Positions 1-5,570 of a stretch of 5,570 nucleotides of DNA are shown here, piece after piece (the first letter of the stretch is position 1; every line of letters starts with the position of its first letter). A program made the position numbers and the translations under genes. The notes below the pieces were generated by a model. The model was not told the origin of the DNA. It saw only the letters and a program-made list of their open reading frames with translations, and ran no database searches. Source of the DNA: Planctomycetales bacterium (GTDB lineage Bacteria; Planctomycetota; SBBH01); the NCBI GenBank assembly GCA_005239795.1, contig SBBH01000093.1:1-5570 (forward strand). The letters run 5' to 3'.

Positions 1-1106
1 CCCTGGGGGCGGGCGCAGGCACGGGGGAGGTGGACGGCCGCGTGCAGGGAAGCTTCGGGGATTTTAAGGAGGTCCAGTATGAAACGGCAACCGTGGATGG
101 GACGCTTCGCTGGATTTTGAATCCGGGCGAGGCCTTGTTCGATGGGATCGCCGCCAGCCGCCTTGAGGAGGCGCAAGGGGAGGCGGTGGAAGGGACGCGC
201 CAGCAGGTTCTCGTTTGGACGGCATCCCGGTACCACGACCTCGTCGCCGCCCAGGTGTCAGCGATCGAACGCCGCGAGCGCTTCGACATCGCGTCTCGGC
301 GCGAGGCGATCGCTCGCGCCCTGGCGGAAGGGGGGATCCTTCCTCCAGGCGAGGCGTCCCGTTGGGAAGCGGAAACGCGACAGCGCGCTCAGGAGATGCG
401 TCTGGCCGACCAGGAATTCCGCCAGGCGTCGACGCGCCTGGCGGAGCTTTTGACGCTCGATCCTTCCGTGACCCTTTATCCACTTGAGAGCGAATTGAAG
501 GAACAGACCCTCGTGGACCCCGTTCTTTCCCTCGCGGATCTGGCGCGGATCCGGGCCGAGCGGAATCCCTCAATCCGCGAGGCCTCCAAACGAGTCGAAT
601 CCGCCGCGGCCTCGAAAAAAGCCGCCTTCTGGTCGTTCGCCAGCCCCACCCTCGCGGCCGGCTATCTCTTTGGCGGCGTGGGAGAGGTTTTTACGGGGCT
701 CCACGACCGCTCCCTCTGGAGCGTCTCCGTCGCCTGGACCTTAAGCCCCTGGAAGTTTGGGGAGGTGGCGATCGCTAGGGCGCGCCTCGACCTGGCCCGC
801 CTCGCGGAGGAGAGGACCCTTTCGAGGACGCATGCCTCGCTCGCCCGAGCTTACGAAGCCGCCCGGTCGGCTGCCGAGAGGGCGCGCCTGGCCCGCGCGG
901 AGCTTGCGGCGGCAGAATCGGCCGCCAAAGCCGCCGCCGCCCGGCATGAGGCGGGGCTTGTCGCCGAGACAGAGCTTTTGCCAACCCGTGACGGCGTCTC
1001 TGCCGCGCGCCTTCACCTGGCCTTTGCGATCGCCGATTGCAACCGCGCCCAGGCGGAGCTTCTTTCCTCCGTCGGGGAAGTCGATCCGGAATCGCTTTCC
1101 CGTTAG
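1..1106 (+). CDS. TolC-type outer-membrane efflux protein, 5' partial
   Basis: This is the C-terminal part (about 367 residues) of an outer-membrane factor, the trimeric channel that completes tripartite efflux pumps or type I secretion systems. The frame is open from base 3, so the GTG at 30 is internal and the signal peptide and start lie upstream. The family is built of two similar halves. The end of the first half is visible as long charged, Ala/Arg/Glu-rich helices (about bases 150-460). The second half opens with the typical NPSIREA segment near base 566, followed by a Pro-containing turn and Gly/aromatic strands (ASPTLAAGYLFGG), a second strand (SLWSVSVAWTLSPW, about 711-752), then two long Ala-rich coiled-coil helices to the end. 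The TAG stop lies 31 bp from the stop of the convergent downstream gene. The exported substrate cannot be told. The family call is confident; the specific pump is unknown. Confidence 0.85.
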   Translation, partial: LGAGAGTGEVDGRVQGSFGDFKEVQYETATVDGTLRWILNPGEALFDGIAASRLEEAQGEAVEGTRQQVLVWTASRYHDLVAAQVSAIERRERFDIASRREAIARALAEGGILPPGEASRWEAETRQRAQEMRLADQEFRQASTRLAELLTLDPSVTLYPLESELKEQTLVDPVLSLADLARIRAERNPSIREASKRVESAAASKKAAFWSFASPTLAAGYLFGGVGEVFTGLHDRSLWSVSVAWTLSPWKFGEVAIARARLDLARLAEERTLSRTHASLARAYEAARSAAERARLARAELAAAESAAKAAAARHEAGLVAETELLPTRDGVSAARLHLAFAIADCNRAQAELLSSVGEVDPESLSR

Positions 1107-1137
1107 CGCGGCTGAGTTCAAACTGTCGACACGATTC

Positions 1138-2832
1138 CTATCCAACAGCCTGGGAAATGGCCGCAACGACACGCTCAGTGGACCTTCCGTCGGTGTATTC
1201 CCAGCGAGCTGCGAACCTGCGGGCGGATTCGATCATGCCAGCTCGCCCCAGCCCTATAGCGTTAGCAATCGCAAGGTGGATATCTTCTTCAGTCTTGGCC
1301 CGAGGAAGCTCAGGATCATTCATGATCCCCGTGTACCATGGTTCATCCACGAGGCCATAGTCCAAATGCAGGACGGGGATCCCGGCCAAGCCAGCTTCCA
1401 CGGCCGTCGAAGAGAGTCTCGTGGCTACCAATGTTGCCCGACAGAGCAATTCATCGAGTGATTCATCCGAGGAGATCCGTGCAGGCCCTTGGGCGCTTTC
1501 CTGTAAGATCTCCTCAAGGATCTGTCGTTCCCAGGTCGGTTGTAGAGGGTGCGGTTTAGCGACCACCTCCAGATCAGGAAAATGAGCGGCGGCGGAAAGA
1601 AGATCCGTGAGCAAGCGTACATTCACTTCGAGAGTATTTCGCAGGGAATGGTACGGGAAACCTGATAGGGTGCAGAACAGGATATCCCCATGACCTCGTT
1701 TGGAAAACTTGTTGATAAAACGATCGTTATCCGCAGATCCGGTGGCGATAAGCCTTTCCTTCGGTATTCCGTGCCCTTGGTAGAAGGACGAGCTCTCTTT
1801 CCCTCCCCAAACCAAGATTCGACCCCGGTTGTAACAAGGAGAAAAGTGCAGCGGGTAACACCCGAGCGGCGCACCATGCTGAAGTCCTAAACGCGGCAGG
1901 TTTTTCGACTCTGCCCATTTGTGGATGACAGCATTCTCGCCGGACAGAAAGTCGGGCGTGACGACTGCGTCACAAGATCCGTCGAATGCCTCCAGCGTTC
2001 GCGCCAGGGCTGCTGATTGTGCAAACCTTGGCCACAAAACTCTTGAGAGGACCTTTCCCAGGAGTGGTCCGAGATCAACACCCTGCCAAAAGAAGGGCAG
2101 GGTGATCCTATCAAAATCCCAGAGGCTATCGTCTTTCCGCTGCGATCGAGCCAAAGTGCTGTAACGAACGCCAATCTCACGAAAAGTGCCCTGTGTTCCA
2201 AAAACGAGGAAGCTGAACCCCTCTTCCTCAAGCCGGTGAATCAGGTTCGACTTGCGAATCTTCGGATAGGCCCAGATGAGTCCGCGATCTTTCCTGGGTT
2301 TCCAGGGTTGTTCCAGACGCATGCGCTGTAAGGCTGCACGGGCGCGATGGAGGACCCCGGCTCCAGAGCGGACCGGCAGGGATTCCGTGATTTCCTCACA
2401 GGAAATCTTCCAGATTCTCGCCAACCATTCAGCCACATCCTTCAGAACGGACCTGGAATCTGGCAGAAGCAGCAGACGTCGGGGCTTCCTTTCCTGCATG
2501 ACCTGCCACGATCGTTCCAAGAGTCGGAAAGCCTCGAGCACCTCCAAAAAAACATCCACCTCAAAGTAGTGTGGCAGATAATGGGAACCACACCGGAATC
2601 GATCCCCTGTCTCCTTGTGCCAGGTACAGGCTATCCGCGAAGCCAGCAGATCTAATTCGTTCGAGGCTTGTCGACTGACACCCACAGGCGCGGTTTCAAC
2701 GGTCAGTCTATCTGGTATTTTTTCGGTTCCTGAAGAGCGGCTCAATGTGCAGACAACGATCTGTCCGCCGTTTGCAAGCCATTTCGCCGATTCCTGGCCG
2801 AGCCTGTCACAGAGGACAAGGGTGTCGATCAT
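1138..2832 (-). CDS. GT-B-like glycosyltransferase / capsule-polymer transferase family protein
   Basis: The predicted protein has 564 residues and no signal peptide or clear membrane segment, so it is probably cytoplasmic or peripheral on the inner membrane. I chose ATG 2832 because GGAG lies 9 bases upstream and the protein then opens with a Rossmann-like strand (MIDTLVLC); the frame extends back to 3027, but that part is antisense to the carrier gene. The C-terminal half carries the recognisable features: LGLQHGAPLG (about 316-325), an ILVWGG strand with a downstream GIPKERLIATGS stretch (about 339-366), VVAKPHP (423-429), and a Ser/Thr-Glu nucleotide-binding type loop, RLSSTAVEAGLAGIPVLHLD (472-491). 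This series is typical of CDP-glycerol glycerophosphotransferase-like and capsule biosynthesis (KpsC/KpsS-like) GT-B proteins and distantly of UDP-GlcNAc 2-epimerase. The N-terminal half is not recognised. Donor and acceptor are unknown; a surface-polysaccharide role is inferred. GC is lower than in the flanking genes. Confidence 0.82.
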   Translation of the reverse strand: MIDTLVLCDRLGQESAKWLANGGQIVVCTLSRSSGTEKIPDRLTVETAPVGVSRQASNELDLLASRIACTWHKETGDRFRCGSHYLPHYFEVDVFLEVLEAFRLLERSWQVMQERKPRRLLLLPDSRSVLKDVAEWLARIWKISCEEITESLPVRSGAGVLHRARAALQRMRLEQPWKPRKDRGLIWAYPKIRKSNLIHRLEEEGFSFLVFGTQGTFREIGVRYSTLARSQRKDDSLWDFDRITLPFFWQGVDLGPLLGKVLSRVLWPRFAQSAALARTLEAFDGSCDAVVTPDFLSGENAVIHKWAESKNLPRLGLQHGAPLGCYPLHFSPCYNRGRILVWGGKESSSFYQGHGIPKERLIATGSADNDRFINKFSKRGHGDILFCTLSGFPYHSLRNTLEVNVRLLTDLLSAAAHFPDLEVVAKPHPLQPTWERQILEEILQESAQGPARISSDESLDELLCRATLVATRLSSTAVEAGLAGIPVLHLDYGLVDEPWYTGIMNDPELPRAKTEEDIHLAIANAIGLGRAGMIESARRFAARWEYTDGRSTERVVAAISQAVG

Positions 2833-2836
2833 TGGA

Positions 2837-2845
2837 ATATTCTCC
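2837..2845 (-). promoter_or_regulatory. Ribosome binding site setting the glycosyltransferase start
   Basis: On the minus strand, CGGAG is followed by 9 bases (AATATTCCA) and then ATG at 2832. This is a good Shine-Dalgarno match and decides for the 564-residue form over the 65-residue-longer frame starting at 3027. Confidence 0.65.
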
Positions 2846-2878
2846 GTGCTTTGCAAATGGGTCCATTTTGGATTCGTC

Positions 2879-2906
2879 AGTGTACCGGCACGTTTGACAT
2901 TGTTAA
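2879..2906 (-). promoter_or_regulatory. Possible sigma-70-like promoter for the glycosyltransferase
   Basis: Read on the minus strand, TTAACA (bases 2906-2901) is separated by 16 bases from TACACT (2884-2879). They match the -35 and -10 consensus at five and four of six positions. Transcription would begin near 2872, giving a leader of about 40 bases with the GGAG site. It lies in the 93-bp gap between the divergent genes. It was found by eye only, and such matches arise often by chance. Confidence 0.3.
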
Positions 2907-2925
2907 AATTGATCCTGCTTCCGTC

Positions 2926-3126
2926 ATGGATAGAGAAAAAATTCGATCCATCGTTTTGAAGGCTATCCAGGAGGTGAATGTAGACCTTAAGGCGGAAAGC
3001 CTTGATCACCCTGATGACGACACACAACTCTTCGGCAGGGATGGGGCATTGGACTCATTGGGGCTGGTAAAAGAATGTTCCGATTATGAAAGGCCCTTGA
3101 GCCGTGGCAAAGCCGACTCTTCTTGA
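2926..3126 (+). pseudogene. Acyl carrier protein gene, 3'-truncated
   Basis: The first 48 residues from ATG 2926 are a clear acyl carrier protein. Helix 1 is MDREKIRSIVLKAIQEVN, followed by an acidic loop (DHPDDDTQLFG) and the phosphopantetheine site GALDSLGLV with the attachment serine at residue 44 (bases 3055-3057). Such carriers hold an acyl or amino-acyl thioester on the 4'-phosphopantetheine arm, and stand-alone forms like this occur in surface-polysaccharide and lipid-modification clusters. After Val48 (about base 3069) the similarity stops. The remaining 18 residues (KECSDYERPLS and on) are Cys-, Pro- and Lys-containing sequence unlike helices 2-4, and TGA comes at 3124-3126, giving 66 residues against the usual 75-95. 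The other two frames do not continue the family, so this is not a simple frameshift. There is no clear Shine-Dalgarno site before 2926; in-frame TTG 2851 and ATG 2857 exist but would add non-family sequence. A folded, working carrier is unlikely. Confidence 0.65.
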
Positions 3127-3146
3127 GAGGGTTTTCCCGCGTGGAT

Positions 3147-3150
3147 AGGA
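3147..3150 (+). promoter_or_regulatory. Ribosome binding site of acs
   Basis: AGGA is followed by 9 bases and then ATG 3160. The alternative GTG at 3154 would leave only 3 bases, so ATG 3160 is preferred. Confidence 0.5.
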
Positions 3151-3159
3151 TCGGTGCCG

Positions 3160-5094
3160 ATGTCCGGACAGATCTTTCCCGTCCCTGAGCCCGTCCAGCG
3201 CGCCGCCTGGATCAACGCAAAGCGCTACGCCGAGATGTATGCGGCGTCGGTCGAGGATCCGGAGGCGTTCTGGGGCGAGCAGGCCGAAAGGCTGACCTGG
3301 ATGCGCCGCTGGCAGAAGGTCAAAAACGCCTCCTTCGCCGACGGCGTCCGGATCCACTGGTATGAGGGGGGGATCTTGAACGCCAGCGCCAACTGCGTCG
3401 ACCGGCATCTGGCGAAGCGCGCGAGCCAGACCGCGATCCTCTGGGAAGGGGACGATCCCGGCCAGATCCAGCGCATCACCTACCGCGAGCTCCACGAGAA
3501 GGTCTCGCGCCTGGCGAACGTCCTCAAGGAGCAGGGCGTCGCGAAGGGGGACCGCGTCACGATCTACCTTCCGATGATCCCTGAAGCGGTCTACGCGATG
3601 CTCGCCTGCGCCCGGATCGGGGCGGTCCATTCGGTGGTCTTCGGGGGGTTTTCGCCCGACTCAATCGCCGACCGGATCCTCGACTGCCAAAGCCGCTTCG
3701 TGATCACGGCTGACGAGGGGGTGCGCGGCGGCAAGAAGATCCCCTTGAAGGCGAACGTCGACGCGGCCCTCGAGAAGTGTCCCGACGTGAGGACGGTCCT
3801 CCTGATCCGCCGCACGGGAGCGGACGTGCCGCGCGTTTCCGGCCGCGATGTCGCCTACGAGGAAGCGATGGAGAAGGCCTCTCCCGACTGCCCCCCCGAG
3901 CCGATGGATGCCGAGGATCCGCTCTTCATCCTGTACACCTCCGGCTCGACGGGAAAACCCAAGGGGGTCCTCCACACGACCGGGGGATACTTGGTCTACG
4001 CCGCGATGACGCACCAGTTCGTCTTCGACTACCACGCCGGCGAGATTTTTTGGTGCACCGCCGATGTGGGATGGGTCACCGGGCACAGCTACATCGTCTA
4101 TGGGCCGCTCGCCAACGGCGCGACGACCTTGGTCTACGAGGGGGTGCCGAACTGGCCCACCCCCTCGCGCGTCTGGGAGGTGGTCGACCGCCACAAGGTG
4201 AACATCTTTTACACCGCCCCGACCGCGATCCGGGCCCTCATGAAAGAGGGGGAAGCGCCGGTGAAAAAAACCTCGCGCCGGTCGCTCCGGATCCTGGGGT
4301 CCGTGGGGGAGCCGATTAACCCCGAGGCGTGGCTCTGGTACTACACCGTCGTCGGCGAGGGGCGTTGTCCGGTCGTCGACACCTGGTGGCAGACGGAAAC
4401 CGGCGGCATCCTCATCACACCTCTGCCCGGCGCCACCCCCTTAAAACCGGGTTCCGCGACGCGCCCCTTCTTCGGCGTGCGCCCCGCGATCGTGGACAAT
4501 GACGGGCGCGTCCTCGAGGGGGCCTGCGAGGGGAATTTGTGTCTTCTGGATTCCTGGCCGGGGCAGATGCGCACGGTTTTCGGGGACCACGATCGGTTCG
4601 TGAAGACCTATTTTTCGCAGTTCCCCGGGAAATACTTCACCGGCGACGGGGCACGGCGCGACGCCGACGGCGACTACTGGATCACGGGGCGCGTTGACGA
4701 CGTCATCAACGTGGCCGGGCACCGTCTGGGGACAGCCGAGGTCGAAAGCGCCCTTGTCGCGCACGGGGCGGTGGCCGAGGCGGCGGTGGTGGGGTTCCCT
4801 CATCCGGTCAAGGGGCAGGGGATCTACGCCTTCGTGACCCTGAAGGTGGGGGTCGCCGCGGCGCCGGATCTCCCCAAGGGGTTCGTCAGCCATGTGCGTA
4901 AATCGATCGGAGCGTTCGCAGCCCCTGATTTCGTGCAGATCGCGCCGGGGCTCCCAAAGACCCGCTCCGGCAAGATTATGCGCCGGATCCTCCGGAAGAT
5001 CGCCGCCAACGATTACGAGAATCTGGGCGATGTCACCACGCTGGCGGACCCGGCTGTGGTGGACGATCTCGTCTCAAATCGGCTGAATCGCTGA
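3160..5094 (+). CDS. acs: Acetyl-CoA synthetase (AMP-forming, acetate-CoA ligase)
   Basis: This cytoplasmic enzyme activates acetate with ATP to acetyl-AMP and then forms acetyl-CoA, feeding acetate into central metabolism. The 644-residue product is close to the usual length of about 650 and starts with the family's N-terminal region (AFWGEQAERLTW, GILNASANCVDRHL). Visible motifs are the phosphate loop YTSGSTGKPKG (259-269), DVGWVTGHSY (302-311), SVGEPINPEAW (381-391), DTWWQTETGG (407-416), the hinge and A8 region GRVDDVINVAGHRLG (510-524), and PKTRSGKIMRR (599-609) with the catalytic Lys605. Val306, Thr307, Val382 and Trp410 match the four acetate-pocket residues known from Salmonella Acs (Val310, Thr311, Val386, Trp414), so acetate rather than a longer acid is the expected substrate. 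In other bacteria the equivalent lysine is acetylated to switch the enzyme off; here that is only possible. No acetyltransferase or deacetylase gene is in view. The gene is intact and high in GC. Confidence 0.97.
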   Translation: MSGQIFPVPEPVQRAAWINAKRYAEMYAASVEDPEAFWGEQAERLTWMRRWQKVKNASFADGVRIHWYEGGILNASANCVDRHLAKRASQTAILWEGDDPGQIQRITYRELHEKVSRLANVLKEQGVAKGDRVTIYLPMIPEAVYAMLACARIGAVHSVVFGGFSPDSIADRILDCQSRFVITADEGVRGGKKIPLKANVDAALEKCPDVRTVLLIRRTGADVPRVSGRDVAYEEAMEKASPDCPPEPMDAEDPLFILYTSGSTGKPKGVLHTTGGYLVYAAMTHQFVFDYHAGEIFWCTADVGWVTGHSYIVYGPLANGATTLVYEGVPNWPTPSRVWEVVDRHKVNIFYTAPTAIRALMKEGEAPVKKTSRRSLRILGSVGEPINPEAWLWYYTVVGEGRCPVVDTWWQTETGGILITPLPGATPLKPGSATRPFFGVRPAIVDNDGRVLEGACEGNLCLLDSWPGQMRTVFGDHDRFVKTYFSQFPGKYFTGDGARRDADGDYWITGRVDDVINVAGHRLGTAEVESALVAHGAVAEAAVVGFPHPVKGQGIYAFVTLKVGVAAAPDLPKGFVSHVRKSIGAFAAPDFVQIAPGLPKTRSGKIMRRILRKIAANDYENLGDVTTLADPAVVDDLVSNRLNR

Positions 5095-5100
5095 TTTTTT
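5076..5100 (+). terminator. Possible intrinsic terminator overlapping the acs stop
   Basis: AAATCGGC (5076-5083) can pair with GCTGATTT (5090-5097), with one G-T pair, around a 6-base loop. The stem ends in the T run 5095-5100, and the acs stop codon lies in its 3' arm. The stem is weak, with AT-rich outer pairs, so the call is moderate. The stronger GGCCGC hairpin just downstream could assist. Confidence 0.4.
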
Positions 5101-5104
5101 CGGA

Positions 5105-5139
5105 CGGCCGCTCTTATCGCGGCCCTTTCGGCGGTCGCG
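5105..5139 (+). repeat. GGCCGC hairpin repeat, copy 1
   Basis: This 35-base unit begins with a hairpin (GGCCGC 5106-5111, loop TCTTATC, GCGGCC 5119-5124) and continues with CTTTCGGCGGTCGCG. It matches 5201-5235 at 32 of 35 positions by hand alignment; all three differences lie in the hairpin loop. It sits 10 bases after the acs stop. Confidence 0.75.
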
Positions 5140-5200
5140 GTTAGCGGCATCCGTCGCCTCGCGGTCGCCGGGAACACTTTCACCCAAAACACTCTTCAGG

Positions 5201-5235
5201 CGGCCGCTCTGTTTGCGGCCCTTTCGGCGGTCGCG
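5201..5235 (+). repeat. GGCCGC hairpin repeat, copy 2
   Basis: This is the direct repeat of 5105-5139, offset by 96 bases. The stem arms GGCCGC (5202-5207) and GCGGCC (5215-5220) are identical to copy 1, while the loop is TCTGTTT. It runs almost directly into the first double-hairpin repeat. Confidence 0.75.
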
Positions 5236-5240
5236 TTCTT

Positions 5241-5299
5241 CCGCCTATGCGCTTCGCGCGACGGCGGACCCGCCGGAGCACCAACGGTGCGAAGGCGGG
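5241..5299. repeat. Double-hairpin repeat, copy 1
   Basis: Two hairpins stand side by side. The first has outer arms CCGCC (5241-5245) and GGCGG (5263-5267) and an inner stem GCGC/GCGC (5249-5252, 5256-5259) around TTC. The second has outer arms CCCGCC (5269-5274) and GGCGGG (5294-5299), internal-loop triplets GGA and GAA, and an inner stem GCACC/GGTGC (5278-5282, 5286-5290) around AAC. The junction block CGGCGGACCCGCCGGA (5262-5277) recurs exactly at 5461-5476. Confidence 0.7.
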
Positions 5300-5314
5300 C
5301 CGAGGACGTTCGGC

Positions 5315-5570
5315 ATGGAAACGACTCCTCAACCCATGCCTCACTCGAGTTCGGCGACGGTCGCGGTGGAGCTGGTGAGGAATATCTCCTTCGATGCCAA
5401 ACCGCACCGCGACCGGCCTCATCCGCCTACGCCCATGCGGCAAAGCCGCATGGGAAGCTCCGGCGGACCCGCCGGAACGAAGTGGAGGCGGGCACGCCTC
5501 GTCGAACGCTCCCGCCGCGGGTCGCGAGCGGCCGCCGTACCAGGCAGTTCTCCCGGACAAAAAAACACAA
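5315..5570 (+). CDS. Unrecognised open frame, 3' partial, possibly broken
   Basis: An ATG at 5315 is preceded by GAGGA at 5302-5306 with 8 bases between, a strong ribosome binding site. The frame then stays open to the right edge (85 codons). The first 30 or so residues look protein-like, including a possible beta strand (SATVAVELVRNISFDAK) of the kind that can open an OsmC-like protein; that resemblance is only a guess. From about base 5406 the frame runs through the second double-hairpin repeat and becomes Arg-, Pro-, Ser- and Gly-rich, unlike a folded domain. It may be a real gene start damaged by repeat insertion, a gene that has absorbed a repeat, or a chance frame in GC-rich DNA. No function is assigned. 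Confidence 0.3.
   Translation, partial: METTPQPMPHSSSATVAVELVRNISFDAKPHRDRPHPPTPMRQSRMGSSGGPAGTKWRRARLVERSRRGSRAAAVPGSSPGQKNT
5358..5415. repeat. 11-base inverted repeat
   Basis: CGGTCGCGGTG (5358-5368) is perfectly complementary in reverse to CACCGCGACCG (5405-5415), with 36 bases between. The arm shares GGTCGCG with the two GGCCGC hairpin repeats upstream. Confidence 0.5.
5423..5492. repeat. Double-hairpin repeat, copy 2
   Basis: This has the same layout as 5241-5299. The first hairpin has outer arms CCGCC (5423-5427) and GGCGG (5462-5466), but its inner stem is now a perfect 10-base pair, CCCATGCGGC (5432-5441) with GCCGCATGGG (5445-5454), around AAA. The second hairpin has the same outer arms CCCGCC (5468-5473) and GGCGGG (5487-5492), with a minimal inner AC/GT stem around GAA. 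The outer arms are conserved while the inner stems differ in sequence and length and still pair. Confidence 0.7.

Larger units (their letters stand above)
5095..5314. other. Gene-free, hairpin-dense intergenic stretch after acs
   Basis: No convincing coding region is seen on either strand between the acs stop and 5315. The stretch holds the two GGCCGC hairpin repeats, the first double-hairpin repeat and further GGTCGC-like words near 5161. No tRNA, insertion sequence or CRISPR spacing is apparent. Confidence 0.6.

Noticed and set aside
741..1172. Minus-strand open frame opposite the channel gene
   Set aside because: It overlaps well-recognised channel helices on the plus strand and its product is Arg/Gly/Pro-rich with no motif.
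2833..3027. Longer start for the minus-strand transferase at 3027
   Set aside because: The extra 65 residues are antisense to the recognisable carrier protein, and ATG 2832 has its own GGAG site.
3058..3087. TTGGGG-18-GATTAT as an acs promoter
   Set aside because: Weak match to both boxes, found by eye inside the carrier remnant; not strong enough to list.
1096..3139. TTTCCCG near both edges of the low-GC block as target-site duplication
   Set aside because: A 7-base match (1096-1102 and 3133-3139) is expected by chance and does not sit exactly at the composition edges.
3123..3151. TTGAGA-17-TAGGAT as a promoter for acs
   Set aside because: The -10 candidate covers the likely AGGA ribosome site, so both cannot be right as drawn; the start of transcription would fall on the start codon.
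3154..3159. GTG 3154 as the acs start
   Set aside because: It leaves only 3 bases after AGGA; ATG 3160 has better spacing and a normal N-terminus.
3661..4194. Open frame on the minus strand inside acs (and similar ones across 3055-4893)
   Set aside because: They are shadows of acs caused by high GC at third codon positions; their products are low-complexity and unlike protein families.
5105..5492. CRISPR array
   Set aside because: There are only two copies of each repeat, with irregular spacing and internally paired variable parts, and no cas gene.
5180..5560. Minus-strand open frame of 126 residues
   Set aside because: It is a translation of the hairpin repeats; Arg/Pro/Gly-rich with no recognisable domain.

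Overview
The window comes from a GC-rich, Gram-negative bacterium. The evidence is a TolC-type outer-membrane channel at the left edge, which implies two membranes, and base composition. Hand counts of single 60-base lines give about 75% GC at 901-960 (channel gene), 55% at 2641-2700 and 47% at 2941-3000 (middle block), and 73% at 4141-4200 (acs). The phylum cannot be fixed from this sequence. The hairpin-rich intergenic repeats on the right resemble small interspersed palindromic repeats seen in many environmental bacteria.

Layout: (1) 1-1106 (+) is the 3' part of an outer-membrane efflux protein whose start lies outside the window. (2) 1138-2832 (-) is a complete gene, convergent with the first, for a GT-B-like glycosyltransferase or polymer transferase of the capsule/CDP-glycerol-transferase type. 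(3) 2926-3126 (+), divergent from it, is an acyl carrier protein gene cut off just after its phosphopantetheine serine. (4) 3160-5094 (+) is a full-length AMP-forming acetyl-CoA synthetase (acs) with all signature motifs and a terminator-like hairpin across its stop codon. (5) 5095-5570 holds two families of hairpin repeats, each present twice, and one weakly supported open frame starting at 5315 and running off the right edge.

The channel gene and acs share the high-GC style. The glycosyltransferase and the broken carrier gene have lower GC and look like the remnant of a surface-polysaccharide cluster placed between them; the carrier gene ends exactly where the composition changes. The genes do not form one operon: the directions are +, -, +, +. 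Acs is a central-metabolism enzyme that makes acetyl-CoA from acetate, and nothing seen links it functionally to its left neighbours. The most unusual items are the truncated carrier at the composition junction and the double-hairpin repeat, whose inner stems change between copies while pairing is kept.
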